Of a stretch of 64,000 bases of DNA, positions 37,642-46,898 are shown one piece after another. Each line of letters begins with the position of its first letter. The stretch's first letter is position 1. Under the pieces are notes generated by a model. It was given only the letters and a program-made list of their open reading frames with translations. It made no database searches and was not told the DNA's origin. This stretch comes from Cellulomonas flavigena DSM 20109. GTDB taxonomy: Bacteria; Actinomycetota; Actinomycetes; Actinomycetales; Cellulomonadaceae. Position numbers and translations under genes: made by a program. The DNA lies in NCBI RefSeq assembly GCF_000092865.1, contig NC_014151.1:1488001-1552000 (forward strand), given 5' to 3'.

Positions 37642-39630
37642 TCACCAGATGCGGACGCGCTGCTCCGGGTCGAGCCACAGGGCGTCGTCCGGCTGCACGT
37701 CGAACGCCGTGTAGAACTCGTCGATGTTCCGCACGACGCCGTTGCAGCGGAACTCGTCGGGGGAGTGCGGGTCCGTCGCGAGCCGGCGGATCACCTCCTC
37801 GTCGCGGCCCTTGGTGCGCCACGAGTGCGCCCAGCCCATGAACAGGCGCTGCAGGCCCGTGTACCCGTCGAGCACGGGTGCCTCGTCCAGGGGGTGGCCC
37901 AGCGCGATCTCGTACGCACGCACCGCGATCGACAGGCCGCCGAGGTCGCCGATGTTCTCGCCGATCGTCAGCTCGCCGTTGACGCGGTGGCTGCCGCCCA
38001 GCTGCCGGGGCGAGTACTGGGCGTACTGGTCGACGAGCGACTTCGTGCGGCGCTCGAACTCCGCGCGGTCCTCGGCCGTCCACCAGTCGACGAGGCGGCC
38101 GTCGCCGTCGTACTTCGAGCCCTGGTCGTCGAACCCGTGCCCGATCTCGTGGCCGATGACCGCGCCGATGCCGCCGTAGTTGGCGGCGTCGTCCGCCTCG
38201 GCGTCGAAGAACGGCGGCTGCAGGATCGCCGCGGGGAAGACGATCTCGTTCATGCCGGGGTTGTAGTAGGCGTTGACGGTCTGCGGCGTCATGAACCACT
38301 CGTCGCGGTCGATCGGCCTCCCGATCTTGCCGAGCTCGCGGTCGAGGTCGAACGCGTTCGACCGCCGCACGTTGCCCACCAGGTCGTCGGCACGCACCTC
38401 GAGCGCCGAGTAGTCCCGCCACCTCGCGGGGTACCCGATCTTGGGCGTGAACCTCGCCAGCTTCTCCAGCGCGCGCTGCCGCGTCTCCTCGCCCATCCAC
38501 TCGAGCTCGGTGATCGACCGGCGGTACGCCTCGACGAGGTTCGCGACGAGCTCGTCCATGCGCTCCTTGTGCGACGGCGGGAAGTGCCGTTCGACGTACA
38601 CCTTGCCCACGGCCTCGCCGAGCGCCCCCTGGACCAGGGACACGCCCCGCTTCCAGCGGTCACGGAGCTCCGGCGCGCCGGACAGCGTGCGCCCGTAGAA
38701 GTCGAAGTTCGCCTCGACGAGCTCGTCCGTGAGGTACGGCGCGCGCGACGACACCACGTGGTAGGTGGCCCACGCCTGCCAGTCCGCGACCGGCACCTCG
38801 GTCCACAGCGCCGCCAGCCCCTCGGCGAACGACGGCTCGCGGACCACGAGGCGGTCGAGCGCGCCGGCCGGCGCGCCGAGCGCCTCGGCCCACGCGCGCC
38901 AGTCGAACCCCGGCGCCCGCGCGGCGAGCTCGGCGAGCGTGAGCGCGTTGTACGTCAGCTCGGCGTCGCGGTCCTTGACGACGTCCCAGTGGTGCGCCGC
39001 GATGCGCGACTCCAGCGCGACGACGCGCGCCGCGAGGTCGTCCGCGTCGCCCGCGGCGACGACGCCGGAGACGGGCGCGGCGAGCCGCAGCATGCGGGCG
39101 ACGTGCGGCAGGTACTTCTCGCGCACGGCCGCGTGCTGCTCCTCGCGGTAGTACGCCTCGTCGGGCAGGCCCAGCCCGCCCTGCACGAGGTGCACGACGT
39201 ACGAGTCGGGGTCCTTGGCGTCGTTGTCGACGTACAGGTCGACCGCGGACAGCGCGCCGGTGCGCTGCAGCCGGCCCACCGCGACCGTCAGCTCCGCCGG
39301 CGTCGTGGCGGCGTCGACCAGCGCGAGGTCCTCGCGCAGCGGCTCGACGCCCGCCGCCCGAACCGCGTCGGTGTCCATGAAGCTCGCGTACAGCGCCCCG
39401 ATCTTGGCCTCGACGCCGTCGCCCTCGCCCGCCGCCTGCGCGGCGTCGGTGATGATGTCCAGGACCTGGCGCTCCGCCTCGTCGTACAGCGCCCGGAACG
39501 GGCCGTCCATCGACCGGTCCGGTGGGATCACGTACGAGGCGGCCCACCGGCCGTTGACGAAGAGGTCGAGGTCGTCCTGCGGCCGGACGGACGGGTCGAG
39601 GTCGTCGAGGGGCACTCCGCTGCGCGTCAT
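37642..39630 (-). CDS. M13 family metallopeptidase (neprilysin/PepO-like)
   Basis: A 662-residue zinc endopeptidase. It has the zinc motif IGHEIGHGFDDQG, the third ligand in GENIGDLGG, and the substrate-binding NAYYNPGMNEIVFPAAI. The C-terminal CNGVVRNIDEFYTAFDV and the terminal RVRIW are typical of the family. No signal peptide is seen, so it is probably cytosolic, like bacterial PepO. The ATG at 39630 is chosen over one ten codons upstream because it gives the family-like start. It interrupts the Rv2466c-rpiB neighbourhood known from mycobacteria. Confidence 0.94.
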   Translation of the reverse strand: MTRSGVPLDDLDPSVRPQDDLDLFVNGRWAASYVIPPDRSMDGPFRALYDEAERQVLDIITDAAQAAGEGDGVEAKIGALYASFMDTDAVRAAGVEPLREDLALVDAATTPAELTVAVGRLQRTGALSAVDLYVDNDAKDPDSYVVHLVQGGLGLPDEAYYREEQHAAVREKYLPHVARMLRLAAPVSGVVAAGDADDLAARVVALESRIAAHHWDVVKDRDAELTYNALTLAELAARAPGFDWRAWAEALGAPAGALDRLVVREPSFAEGLAALWTEVPVADWQAWATYHVVSSRAPYLTDELVEANFDFYGRTLSGAPELRDRWKRGVSLVQGALGEAVGKVYVERHFPPSHKERMDELVANLVEAYRRSITELEWMGEETRQRALEKLARFTPKIGYPARWRDYSALEVRADDLVGNVRRSNAFDLDRELGKIGRPIDRDEWFMTPQTVNAYYNPGMNEIVFPAAILQPPFFDAEADDAANYGGIGAVIGHEIGHGFDDQGSKYDGDGRLVDWWTAEDRAEFERRTKSLVDQYAQYSPRQLGGSHRVNGELTIGENIGDLGGLSIAVRAYEIALGHPLDEAPVLDGYTGLQRLFMGWAHSWRTKGRDEEVIRRLATDPHSPDEFRCNGVVRNIDEFYTAFDVQPDDALWLDPEQRVRIW

Positions 39631-39692
39631 GGCCGACAGCCTACGAAGAGACGGTGACATCGGCGGGGTCCACGCTGCGGCAGGATGTGCAC

Positions 39693-40145
39693 ATGCGCAT
39701 CCACGTCGCCGCCGACCATGCCGGGTACGAGCTGAAGGTCGCGCTCGTCGAGCACCTGCGGGCCGCCGACCACGAGGTCGTCGACCACGGTGCCTTCGAG
39801 TACGACGCCGAGGACGACTACCCCGCGTTCTGCTTCTCCGCCGGGGAGGCCGTCGTCGCCGAGCCCGGCTCCCTGGGCGTCGTCATCGGCGGCTCGGGCA
39901 ACGGCGAGCAGATCGCGGCCAACAAGGTGACCGGCGTGCGCGCGGCGCTCGCGTGGAACGTCGAGACCGCGCGCCTCGGCCGGCAGCACAACGACGCGAA
40001 CGTCGTCGCGGTCGGCGCGCGGCAGCACTCCGTCGACGAGGCGATCGAGCTCGTCGACGCGTTCGTCGCCGAGCCGTTCAGCGGCAACGCGCGCCACCAG
40101 CGCCGCATCGACCAGCTGGCGGCGTACGAGGCCGCGCGCTCCTGA
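39693..40145 (+). CDS. rpiB: Ribose-5-phosphate isomerase B
   Basis: A 150-residue RpiB/LacA-type isomerase interconverting ribose 5-phosphate and ribulose 5-phosphate. It has AADHAGYELK at the N-terminus, the phosphate-binding GGSGNGEQIAANK, and NDANVVAVGARQH with the base-proximal residues. In this actinobacterial type the usual active-site Cys is replaced by the GGSGNGE form seen in mycobacteria. Start ATG 39693 has CAGGATG upstream. Confidence 0.95.
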   Translation: MRIHVAADHAGYELKVALVEHLRAADHEVVDHGAFEYDAEDDYPAFCFSAGEAVVAEPGSLGVVIGGSGNGEQIAANKVTGVRAALAWNVETARLGRQHNDANVVAVGARQHSVDEAIELVDAFVAEPFSGNARHQRRIDQLAAYEAARS

Positions 40146-40156
40146 CGCCGCAGCGG

Positions 40157-40184
40157 GTGCGCCCCGGGCGTCCGGGGCGCACCG
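40157..40184. terminator. Terminator between rpiB and the Eis-like gene
   Basis: A perfect 12-bp stem with a 4-nt loop follows the rpiB stop by 11 nt and faces the convergent stop at 40202. Confidence 0.8.
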
Positions 40185-40201
40185 CGCACGCGTCGGCCGC
40201 G

Positions 40202-41446
40202 TCAGAAGATCCAGGGGCACACGGGCGCGAGCGGTGAGACGAACGTCGCCGTGAGGCGGTCGAGCTCCGCCGGCGCGCCGGCCGCGAGCCCCGCGGTCGC
40301 GAGTGCCCGCGCCGAGCGACCGCCGAGGTACAGCGCGCCCAGCTCGCGGACGTCGAGCGCGACGTCCGCCGCCGCGTCGGTGCGGGACACCTCCGCGGTG
40401 CCCGTGGCGTCGACCGTCAGCCGCCAGCGGCCCGCGTTGGCGGGCAGCAGCGCGTCCGTGACGTCGAGGACGAGGTCCGCGGGGCGCGCGTACCGGCGCG
40501 CGGTGAGCGCGGCGGGCAGGTCGAGGACCCGCACCCACAGGTTGTCGCCCACGCGGCGGCGCGTGGGGCGCAGGTCGACGAGCAGCTGCAGCAGCGCGTC
40601 GTCGACCGGCAGCGCCGGCGTCTCGACGCTCGTCGTGAGGTCGAGGTCGAGCAGGAACGACCACAGCCGGTGGGTCGCCGCCGCGTCCACGGCCGACGCC
40701 TGACGCACCGCGGCCGTGTACTCCGCCCCGCCGTCGCCCCACGCCTCCTTGCGCCGGAACAGGGCCAGACCCCGCACGTCGTCGCCGTCGTGGACGGTGA
40801 CGATCACGAGCGGTTCGCCGCCGTTCCGCCACGCCGGCGGGTCGGCGACCATCCGTGCCTGCAGCGGCGGCGTGGCCCGCGGCATCCAGCCGGGCCGGCC
40901 TGCGGCCGCGCGCGCGTCCAGCTCGGCGGCGAGGGCGACGTCCTCGGGCGTCGCCCGCCGCACACGGACCGTCAGGGCGTCGGAGCCGGCCACGGGCCGC
41001 AGCGCGGCGCGTCGCCGGAGGGTGAGCCTCACCTCGTCGGACGCCGACCCGTACCCGAAGCGGCCGTAGATGCCGGCCTCCGCGGCGAACAACGCCGAGA
41101 CCGGCTCGCCGCGCCCGAGCGAGCGCTCGACGTGCGTCCCGATCATCGAGGTCAGCAACCCGCGGCGGCGGTGGTCGGGCCGCACGCCCACCCATGTCAG
41201 ACCCGCGCACGGCACGGCACCGCCGGGCACCGGCATGCGGAACTCGTACGACCCGTGGACGGCGACGTACGCACCGTCGGGGCCCTCGACGGCCATGAGC
41301 CGGTCGGTCGGCACGGGGAACGGCGCGACGGCGTCGATCTCGGGGTCGGACGTGGTCGCGAACGCGAGCTCGTCGACGTGGCGGTAGTCCATGACGCGGT
41401 CGGACGGCACCGCGACGGTGCGGTAGCCGGCAGGCAGGGTGCTCAT
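40202..41446 (-). CDS. Eis-like GNAT N-acetyltransferase
   Basis: A 414-residue protein with the Eis layout. The N-terminal GNAT domain has the acetyl-CoA loop WVGVRPDHRRRGLLTSMI. A second, degenerate GNAT lobe follows, then a C-terminal sterol-carrier-like domain ending in a free carboxylate (VCPWIF) that in Eis acts as the general base. Eis enzymes acetylate multiple amines, including lysine and aminoglycosides. The physiological substrate here is unknown. The ATG at 41446 is divergent from the phosphatase gene. Confidence 0.85.
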   Translation of the reverse strand: MSTLPAGYRTVAVPSDRVMDYRHVDELAFATTSDPEIDAVAPFPVPTDRLMAVEGPDGAYVAVHGSYEFRMPVPGGAVPCAGLTWVGVRPDHRRRGLLTSMIGTHVERSLGRGEPVSALFAAEAGIYGRFGYGSASDEVRLTLRRRAALRPVAGSDALTVRVRRATPEDVALAAELDARAAAGRPGWMPRATPPLQARMVADPPAWRNGGEPLVIVTVHDGDDVRGLALFRRKEAWGDGGAEYTAAVRQASAVDAAATHRLWSFLLDLDLTTSVETPALPVDDALLQLLVDLRPTRRRVGDNLWVRVLDLPAALTARRYARPADLVLDVTDALLPANAGRWRLTVDATGTAEVSRTDAAADVALDVRELGALYLGGRSARALATAGLAAGAPAELDRLTATFVSPLAPVCPWIF

Positions 41447-41554
41447 GCCCTCATCCTGCGCGCGTGACGTGCGTCGACGCACGTGAATAGCGAACGCGAG
41501 GACGGACGGCGCGGCCGTGCGCTGCGCAGCCCGTCCGGCGCCTACGCTGCCGAG

Positions 41555-42631
41555 GTGGTCACCTCACCCGTCGACGGGCGCCGTGGCTGGGTGTGGCGCG
41601 TCCTGTCCGGGTGGGCGGCCGGTCCCCAGCCGCGGACGTTCGCCGTGCTCGTCGTGCTGTCGGGCCTGTACGCGCTGGGCGCGATCCGTGCGTCGAGCTG
41701 GTTCGCGCTCTCGGGCTTCATCCTGCTGCTGCTCGTCGGCGCGTTCGTGCTGCGGTGGCGGTACCTGGTGGGGCTCGTCGTGCTGGTCGCGGTGCTCGCC
41801 GCGGTGAGCGCGTCCGCCCGCCCGTCCGCCGCCACGCCCGGGCCCCTCCTGGTGGTCGCGCTCGCGTGCGGTGCCGTCCTGGTGTTCGGGCGCGAGCGCG
41901 ACCGTCTGGGCCTGCAGGGGGCGCCGGGGGCGCTCATGCTCGTCGACCTGCGTGACCGGCTCGCGGTCGGCGGTCGTCTGCCGGCGCTGCCCGTCGGGTG
42001 GCAGGTCGACGCGGTCGTGCGTTCCGCCCACCACGCGGGGTTCTCCGGCGACTTCCTCGTCGCGCGGCGGGCCGGCACCGACATCGAGATCGTGCTCGTC
42101 GACGTGTCCGGCAAGGGCCAGGCGGCCGGCGTGCGGGCGCTGCAGCTGCAGGGTGCGCTGAGCGGCCTGCTGGGAGCGTTGCCGTTCGAGGGGTTCCTGC
42201 CCGCGGCCAACACCTACCTGCTCGAGCAGGACTGGGACGAGGGGTTCGCGACGGCCGTGCACCTCGCCGTGGACCTCTCGACGGGTGCGTTCCGCGTGGG
42301 CGTCGCCGGGCACCCGCCGCCCGCGGTGCTGCACGCGGGCTCGGGCCGCATCGAGGTGCTCGACGCGGTGGGCGGCGTCGCGCTGGGCGTCGTCGGCGGC
42401 ATGCAGCCGGCCGTGACGACCGGGGTGCTGGCGTCCGGCGACGCGGTCGTGCTCTACACCGACGGTCTGGTCGAGGCGCCGGGGCGCGACGTCGACCAGG
42501 GCATCGACCGGCTGCTCGGCGTGGTCGAGGCGGTCGTGGCGGCCCGGCCCGGCAGCGCGCACGAGGTGCTGGCCGGTGTGCGGGCGGGCGAGGACGACGA
42601 CCGCGCGGTCGTCGTCCTGCGCAGGAGGTGA
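41555..42631 (+). CDS. Membrane PP2C/SpoIIE-type serine/threonine phosphatase
   Basis: A 358-residue protein. Residues about 25-110 contain three or four hydrophobic helices. The cytosolic domain is a SpoIIE/RsbU phosphatase with all metal-site motifs: GDFLVAR, VDVSGKGQAAG, ATAVHLAVDLSTG, LYTDGLVEAPG and DDRAVVVL. Such enzymes dephosphorylate anti-anti-sigma factors in partner-switching cascades, but no such partner is nearby. The start is uncertain. GTG 41555 is preferred because TACGCT lies at 41533-41538, but the frame is open back to a GTG at 41483, adding 24 hydrophilic residues. Confidence 0.85.
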   Translation: MVTSPVDGRRGWVWRVLSGWAAGPQPRTFAVLVVLSGLYALGAIRASSWFALSGFILLLLVGAFVLRWRYLVGLVVLVAVLAAVSASARPSAATPGPLLVVALACGAVLVFGRERDRLGLQGAPGALMLVDLRDRLAVGGRLPALPVGWQVDAVVRSAHHAGFSGDFLVARRAGTDIEIVLVDVSGKGQAAGVRALQLQGALSGLLGALPFEGFLPAANTYLLEQDWDEGFATAVHLAVDLSTGAFRVGVAGHPPPAVLHAGSGRIEVLDAVGGVALGVVGGMQPAVTTGVLASGDAVVLYTDGLVEAPGRDVDQGIDRLLGVVEAVVAARPGSAHEVLAGVRAGEDDDRAVVVLRRR

Positions 42632-42633
42632 GC

Positions 42634-42990
42634 GTGGGCGGCGGGAACCCGGTACCCGACGAGGAGGCCGACGGCTGGCGGGCCGAGGTGCACGCGCTCG
42701 TCGTGCAGATCCCGCCCGGGCGGGTCATGACGTACGGGCTGATCGCCGAGGTGCTCGCGGACCGTGCGGCCGCCGCGGGGCGCCGACCACGCGGCGGACC
42801 GCGTCAGGTGGGGCGGGCGATGGCGCAGGGCGGCGACGTGCCGTGGTGGCGCGTCGTCCGGGCCGACGGCGGGCTGCCCGCGTGCCACGAGGGCCGCGCG
42901 CTGGCGCACCTGCGCGCCGAGGGCACACCGCTGACGCCCGACGGTGCGCGTGTCCGGGTGCGTCGGGCGGTCTGGTTCCCCGAGGACTGA
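42634..42990 (+). CDS. MGMT-family alkyltransferase-like protein
   Basis: A 118-residue protein matching the DNA-binding domain of O6-alkylguanine alkyltransferase (VHALVVQIPPGRVMTYGLIAE, RQVGRAMAQGG). In place of the PCHRV active site it has PWWRVV, so the methyl-accepting Cys is Trp. It should be an alkyltransferase-like (ATL) protein that binds O6-alkylguanine and recruits excision repair. The GTG at 42634 is chosen over the one at 42628 because AGGAGG at 42623-42628 precedes it with the correct spacing. It follows the phosphatase closely, probably in one transcript. Confidence 0.88.
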   Translation: MGGGNPVPDEEADGWRAEVHALVVQIPPGRVMTYGLIAEVLADRAAAAGRRPRGGPRQVGRAMAQGGDVPWWRVVRADGGLPACHEGRALAHLRAEGTPLTPDGARVRVRRAVWFPED

Positions 42991-43022
42991 GGCGCCGGGC
43001 GGCTCGCGCCCGGCCCGGCGCC
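42991..43022. terminator. Bidirectional terminator after the ATL gene
   Basis: A 10-bp perfect stem (42991-43000 with 43013-43022) begins at the stop codon and lies before the convergent stop at 43031. Confidence 0.65.
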
Positions 43023-43030
43023 CGGCCCGC

Positions 43031-43516
43031 TCAGCCCAGCGCGCGGCGTGACGAGATGACGCCGGTGTCGAACCCGGCCAGGTGCAGCCCGCCGTGGAAG
43101 CGCGCGTGCTCGATCTTCACGCAGCGGTCCATGACGACGTCCAGACCGGCCTCCTCGCCCCGCCGGGCGACGTCCTCGTGCCACGACCCGAGCTGCAGCC
43201 ACAGGGTCCTGGCGCCGACCGCGATCGTCTCGTCGAGGACCGTGGGCAGGTCGTCGTGGCGGCGGAACACGTCCACGAGGTCCGGGACGACCGGCAGCGC
43301 GTCGAGCGACGGGTACACCGGACGGCCGAGGATCTCGTCGGCGCGCGGGTTGACGAAGTACACGTCGTACGGTGACGACGACAGCAGGTACGTCGCCACG
43401 AAGTACGACGCGCGCGCGGGGTTGTCGGACGCGCCGACGATCGCGATCGAGCGCGTCGCTCGCAGGATCGACAGCCGCTCGGGCGCGCTGGGGCCCTGCC
43501 AGGTACGTGCGCTCAT
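43031..43516 (-). CDS. CoA-binding domain protein (YccU-like)
   Basis: A 161-residue single-domain Rossmann protein. It has SIAIVGASDNPARASY near the start, VYFVNPRADEILGRPVYPSL, and LWLQLGSWHEDVARRGEEAG with VVMDRCVKIEH, the pattern of the CoA_binding_2 family. The function is unknown; these proteins bind CoA or acyl-CoA. Its ATG overlaps the metY stop (ATGA at 43513-43516). It is the last gene of the ssuB-ssuA-ssuC-acsA-metY operon, where it may relate to acetyl-CoA or sulfur flux. Confidence 0.85.
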   Translation of the reverse strand: MSARTWQGPSAPERLSILRATRSIAIVGASDNPARASYFVATYLLSSSPYDVYFVNPRADEILGRPVYPSLDALPVVPDLVDVFRRHDDLPTVLDETIAVGARTLWLQLGSWHEDVARRGEEAGLDVVMDRCVKIEHARFHGGLHLAGFDTGVISSRRALG

Positions 43517-44835
43517 CGGGCGTCCTCCCGTGTCGTGCCGGTCGCGGCGGTCAGCGCCTGGTCGAGGTCCCACAGGATGTCCTCGGCGTCCTCGATGCCG
43601 ACGCTGATGCGCACGAGGTCCTCCGGGACGCCCGCGGCCTCCAGCTGCGCGGCGCTCAGCTGCTGGTGCGTCGTCGAGCCGGGGTGGATGACGAGCGTGC
43701 GCGCGTCGCCGACGTTCGCGAGGTGGCTCGCGAGCTGCAGCGACTCGATGAACCGTGCGCCGATTTCGCGGCCCGGCACGTCGCCCGCCGGGGCGAGCCG
43801 GAACGCGAACACCGATCCGGGCCCCAGGGGCAGGTACCGCTGCGCGCGCTCGTGGTGCGGGTGCGAGGGCAGCCCGGCCCACTGGACCTTCGCGATGCGC
43901 GGGTCCGACTCGAGCCACGTCGCGACCTCGCGCGCGTTCGCCAGGTGCGCGTCGAGGCGCTGGGGGAGCGTCTCGACGCCCTGCAGCAGCTGGAACGCCG
44001 ACTGCGGGGACAGCGCCGGGCCGATGTCGCGCAGCTGCTCCGAGCGCAGCTTGGTGAGGAACCCGTACTCGCCGAAGTTCTCCCACCAGCGCACGCCGCC
44101 GTACGACGCCACGGGCTCGGTCATCGTCGGGAAGCGCCCGTTGCCCCAGTCGAACCGACCCGACTCGACGATGACGCCGCCCAGCGTCGTGCCGTGCCCG
44201 CCGAGGAACTTGGTGGCGGAGTGGATGACGACGTCCGCGCCGTGCTCGATGGGCCGCACGAGGTACGGCGTCGAGAGCGTGGAGTCCACGACGAGCGGCA
44301 CGCCCGCGGCGTGCGCGACCTCTGCGAGCCCCGCGAGGTCCGCGATCTCGCCGGACGGGTTCGCGATCACCTCGGTGTACACGGCCTTCGTCTCCGGGCG
44401 GATCGCGGCGGCGTAGTCCGCCGGGTCCGTGCCCGGCACGAACGTCGTCTCGACACCGAACCGCCGCAGCGTCACGTCGAGCTGCGTCACGGTGCCGCCG
44501 TAGAGCTGCGCGGACGCGACGATGTGGTCGCCGGCCCCGGCCAGCGCGGCGAACACCAGGAACTCCGCCGCCATGCCGGAGGCCGTCGCCACGGCGCCGA
44601 TGCCGCCCTCGAGGGACGCGAGGCGCTCCTCGAACGCCGCGACCGTCGGGTTGCCGATGCGCGAGTAGATGTTGCCGTACTTCTGCAGCGCGAAGAGGTT
44701 CGCGGCGTCGGCGGTGTCGTCGAAGACGAACGACGTCGTCTGGTAGATCGGCACGGCCCGCGCGCCCGTGGTGGCGTCGGGGATGCCGCCGGCGTGCAGG
44801 GCGCGGGTGCGGAAGCCGAAGCGGTGCTCGCTCAC
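43513..44835 (-). CDS. metY: O-acetylhomoserine sulfhydrylase
   Basis: A 440-residue PLP enzyme of the Cys/Met metabolism class that makes homocysteine and acetate from O-acetylhomoserine and sulfide. The PLP lysine is Lys209 in HSATKFLGGHG, with YSRIGNPT and GVRWWENFGEYGFLTKLR typical of MetY rather than MetB. Start GTG 44835 follows AAGGAG. It is in an operon behind the sulfonate importer and acetyl-CoA synthetase. Imported sulfonate sulfur, once reduced, could enter homocysteine here. Confidence 0.93.
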   Translation of the reverse strand: MSEHRFGFRTRALHAGGIPDATTGARAVPIYQTTSFVFDDTADAANLFALQKYGNIYSRIGNPTVAAFEERLASLEGGIGAVATASGMAAEFLVFAALAGAGDHIVASAQLYGGTVTQLDVTLRRFGVETTFVPGTDPADYAAAIRPETKAVYTEVIANPSGEIADLAGLAEVAHAAGVPLVVDSTLSTPYLVRPIEHGADVVIHSATKFLGGHGTTLGGVIVESGRFDWGNGRFPTMTEPVASYGGVRWWENFGEYGFLTKLRSEQLRDIGPALSPQSAFQLLQGVETLPQRLDAHLANAREVATWLESDPRIAKVQWAGLPSHPHHERAQRYLPLGPGSVFAFRLAPAGDVPGREIGARFIESLQLASHLANVGDARTLVIHPGSTTHQQLSAAQLEAAGVPEDLVRISVGIEDAEDILWDLDQALTAATGTTREDAR

Positions 44836-44864
44836 GGTGCTCCTTGCTGGGGGACGGGTCGGGG

Positions 44865-46898
44865 TCAGCGGCGCAGGCCGGCGGTGACGAGCGTGCCCAC
44901 CTGCTCGACGGCCCACGGGTTCTGCAGGGACGTGGTGTCGCCGAGCGTCGTGCCCTCGACGAGCTGCGTGAGCAGCCTGCGCATGATCTTGCCCGACCGG
45001 GTCTTGGGGACCTCGGGCACGACCAGCAGGTGGCGCGGCTTGGCGACGGGCCCGATCGCGTGCCCGACGTGGGCCCGCAGGTCCTCGCGCAGCGCCGTGG
45101 TCGCCGCGAGCCACGCCTCGACGTCCTCCACGGGCCCCGGCGGGGTGCTCGGCACGACGAATGCCGCGATCGCCTGGCCCGTCACGGGGTCGGTCACACC
45201 CGCGACGCCGGCCTCGCCGACGGCCGGGTGGGCGACCAGCGCGGACTCGATCTCGATGGTCGACAGCCGGTGACCCGAGACGTTGATGACGTCGTCGATG
45301 CGGCCGAGCAGCCACACGTACCGGTCCTCGTCGTACGACGCGCCGTCACCGGCGAGGAAGTACCCACCGTGCGGCCCGTGCCCGGCGAACCGCCGCCAGT
45401 ACGCGTCGAGGTACCGCTGCGGATCGCGCCAGATCGTGCGGGCCATGCCCGGCCACGGCCGCTCGACGACGAGGAAGCCGCCCTGACCGGGCTGCACCTC
45501 GACGCCGTCCTCGCCGACGACCTTCGCGGCGATGCCCGGCAGCGGCCGCGTCGCGGACCCCGGCTTGAGCGTCGTGACCCCGGGGACGGGGGCGATCATC
45601 GCCGCGCCCGTCTCGGACTGCCACCAGGTGTCGACGACCGGGGCCTCGTCCCGGCCGAACGTGCGGCGGAACCACACCCACGCCTCGGGGTTGATGGCCT
45701 CGCCGACGGTGCCCAGCAGCCGGATGCTCGACAGGTCGTGACCGCCGGGCAGCTCGTCGCCGAACCACGTCATGAACGTGCGGATGAGCGTGGGGGCCGT
45801 GTAGTAGGTGGTGACGCCGTAGCGCTCGATGACCTCGAGGTGGCGCTCGCGGTGCGGCGTGTCGGGCGTGCCCTCGTAGATCACCTGCGTGAGGCCGTTG
45901 GCGAGCGGCCCGTAGATCTCGTACGTGTGCGCCGTGACCCACGCGAGGTCGGCGGTGCACCAGTGCACGTCGTCGTCCTTGGCGTCGAAGACGGCCCAGT
46001 GCGACCACGCGGCGTGCGTGAGGTAACCGCCCGACGTGTGCACCAGGCCCTTCGGCTTGCCCGTCGTGCCCGAGGTGTAGATGACGAACAGCGGGTGTTC
46101 GGCGTCGAACGACTCGGGGTCGTGCACGTCGGGCTGGCGGTCGACGACCTCGTGCCACCACACGTCACGACCGGGCGTCCACGCGACGTCCTGGCCGGTG
46201 CGACGCACCACGAGCACGTGCTCGACGTGGTCGAGGCCTGCGACGGCCTCGTCGGCCGCGGACTTGACCTCCACGGCCCGGCCGCGGCGGAACTGCCCGT
46301 CGCTCGTGACGAGCACCTTGGCCTGCGTGTCCTCGACCCGGAACCGCACGGCCTCGGCGGAGAACCCGCCGAACACCAGCGAGTGCACGGCGCCGATGCG
46401 CGCGATCGCGAGCGTCACGACGACGGTCTCGGCGATGACGGGCAGGTAGACGACGACGCGGTCGCCGGGTCCGACGCCGAGCTCGGTGAGCGCGTGCGCG
46501 GCCTGCGCGACCTCGCGCTGCAGCTGCGCGTAGGTGATCGAGCGGCGGTCGCCGCGCTCGCCCTCGACGTGCAGCGCGACCTTGTCGCCGCGGCCGGCGG
46601 CGACGTGACGGTCGACGCAGTTCACCGCGACGTTGAGCCGCCCGCCGAGGAACCAGCGAGCCTCGGGGACGGTCAGCTCGTCCGGCGCCCCGCCGTCGAC
46701 GGGCGCCGGGGGCGACCACGTGTGCGCGGTGTGCCACGGCTCGTCCCACTGCAGGCGGCGTGCCGCCTCCTCCCAGAACGCGACCGGGTCGGCCGCGGCG
46801 CGCGCCCAGTCCTCGGGGCGGACGTTGGACGTCGCCGCGAGCTCGACGGGCGCGGGGTACGTCCGCGTCTCGGTCTGCAGGGCGGTCAGGGTGGTCAT
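44865..46898 (-). CDS. acsA: Acetyl-CoA synthetase
   Basis: A 677-residue adenylate-forming enzyme making acetyl-CoA from acetate, ATP and CoA. It contains YTSGTTGKPKGLVHT, the acetate-pocket and adenylation motif WWQSETGAAMIAP, LLGRIDDVINVSGHRLST and the regulatory/catalytic lysine in PKTRSGKIMRR. Its start ATG overlaps the ssuC stop (ATGA at 46895-46898), and GGAGG is upstream. Its position inside a sulfonate-uptake and metY operon is unusual. One reading is that it re-activates the acetate released by MetY. Confidence 0.94.
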   Translation of the reverse strand: MTTLTALQTETRTYPAPVELAATSNVRPEDWARAAADPVAFWEEAARRLQWDEPWHTAHTWSPPAPVDGGAPDELTVPEARWFLGGRLNVAVNCVDRHVAAGRGDKVALHVEGERGDRRSITYAQLQREVAQAAHALTELGVGPGDRVVVYLPVIAETVVVTLAIARIGAVHSLVFGGFSAEAVRFRVEDTQAKVLVTSDGQFRRGRAVEVKSAADEAVAGLDHVEHVLVVRRTGQDVAWTPGRDVWWHEVVDRQPDVHDPESFDAEHPLFVIYTSGTTGKPKGLVHTSGGYLTHAAWSHWAVFDAKDDDVHWCTADLAWVTAHTYEIYGPLANGLTQVIYEGTPDTPHRERHLEVIERYGVTTYYTAPTLIRTFMTWFGDELPGGHDLSSIRLLGTVGEAINPEAWVWFRRTFGRDEAPVVDTWWQSETGAAMIAPVPGVTTLKPGSATRPLPGIAAKVVGEDGVEVQPGQGGFLVVERPWPGMARTIWRDPQRYLDAYWRRFAGHGPHGGYFLAGDGASYDEDRYVWLLGRIDDVINVSGHRLSTIEIESALVAHPAVGEAGVAGVTDPVTGQAIAAFVVPSTPPGPVEDVEAWLAATTALREDLRAHVGHAIGPVAKPRHLLVVPEVPKTRSGKIMRRLLTQLVEGTTLGDTTSLQNPWAVEQVGTLVTAGLRR

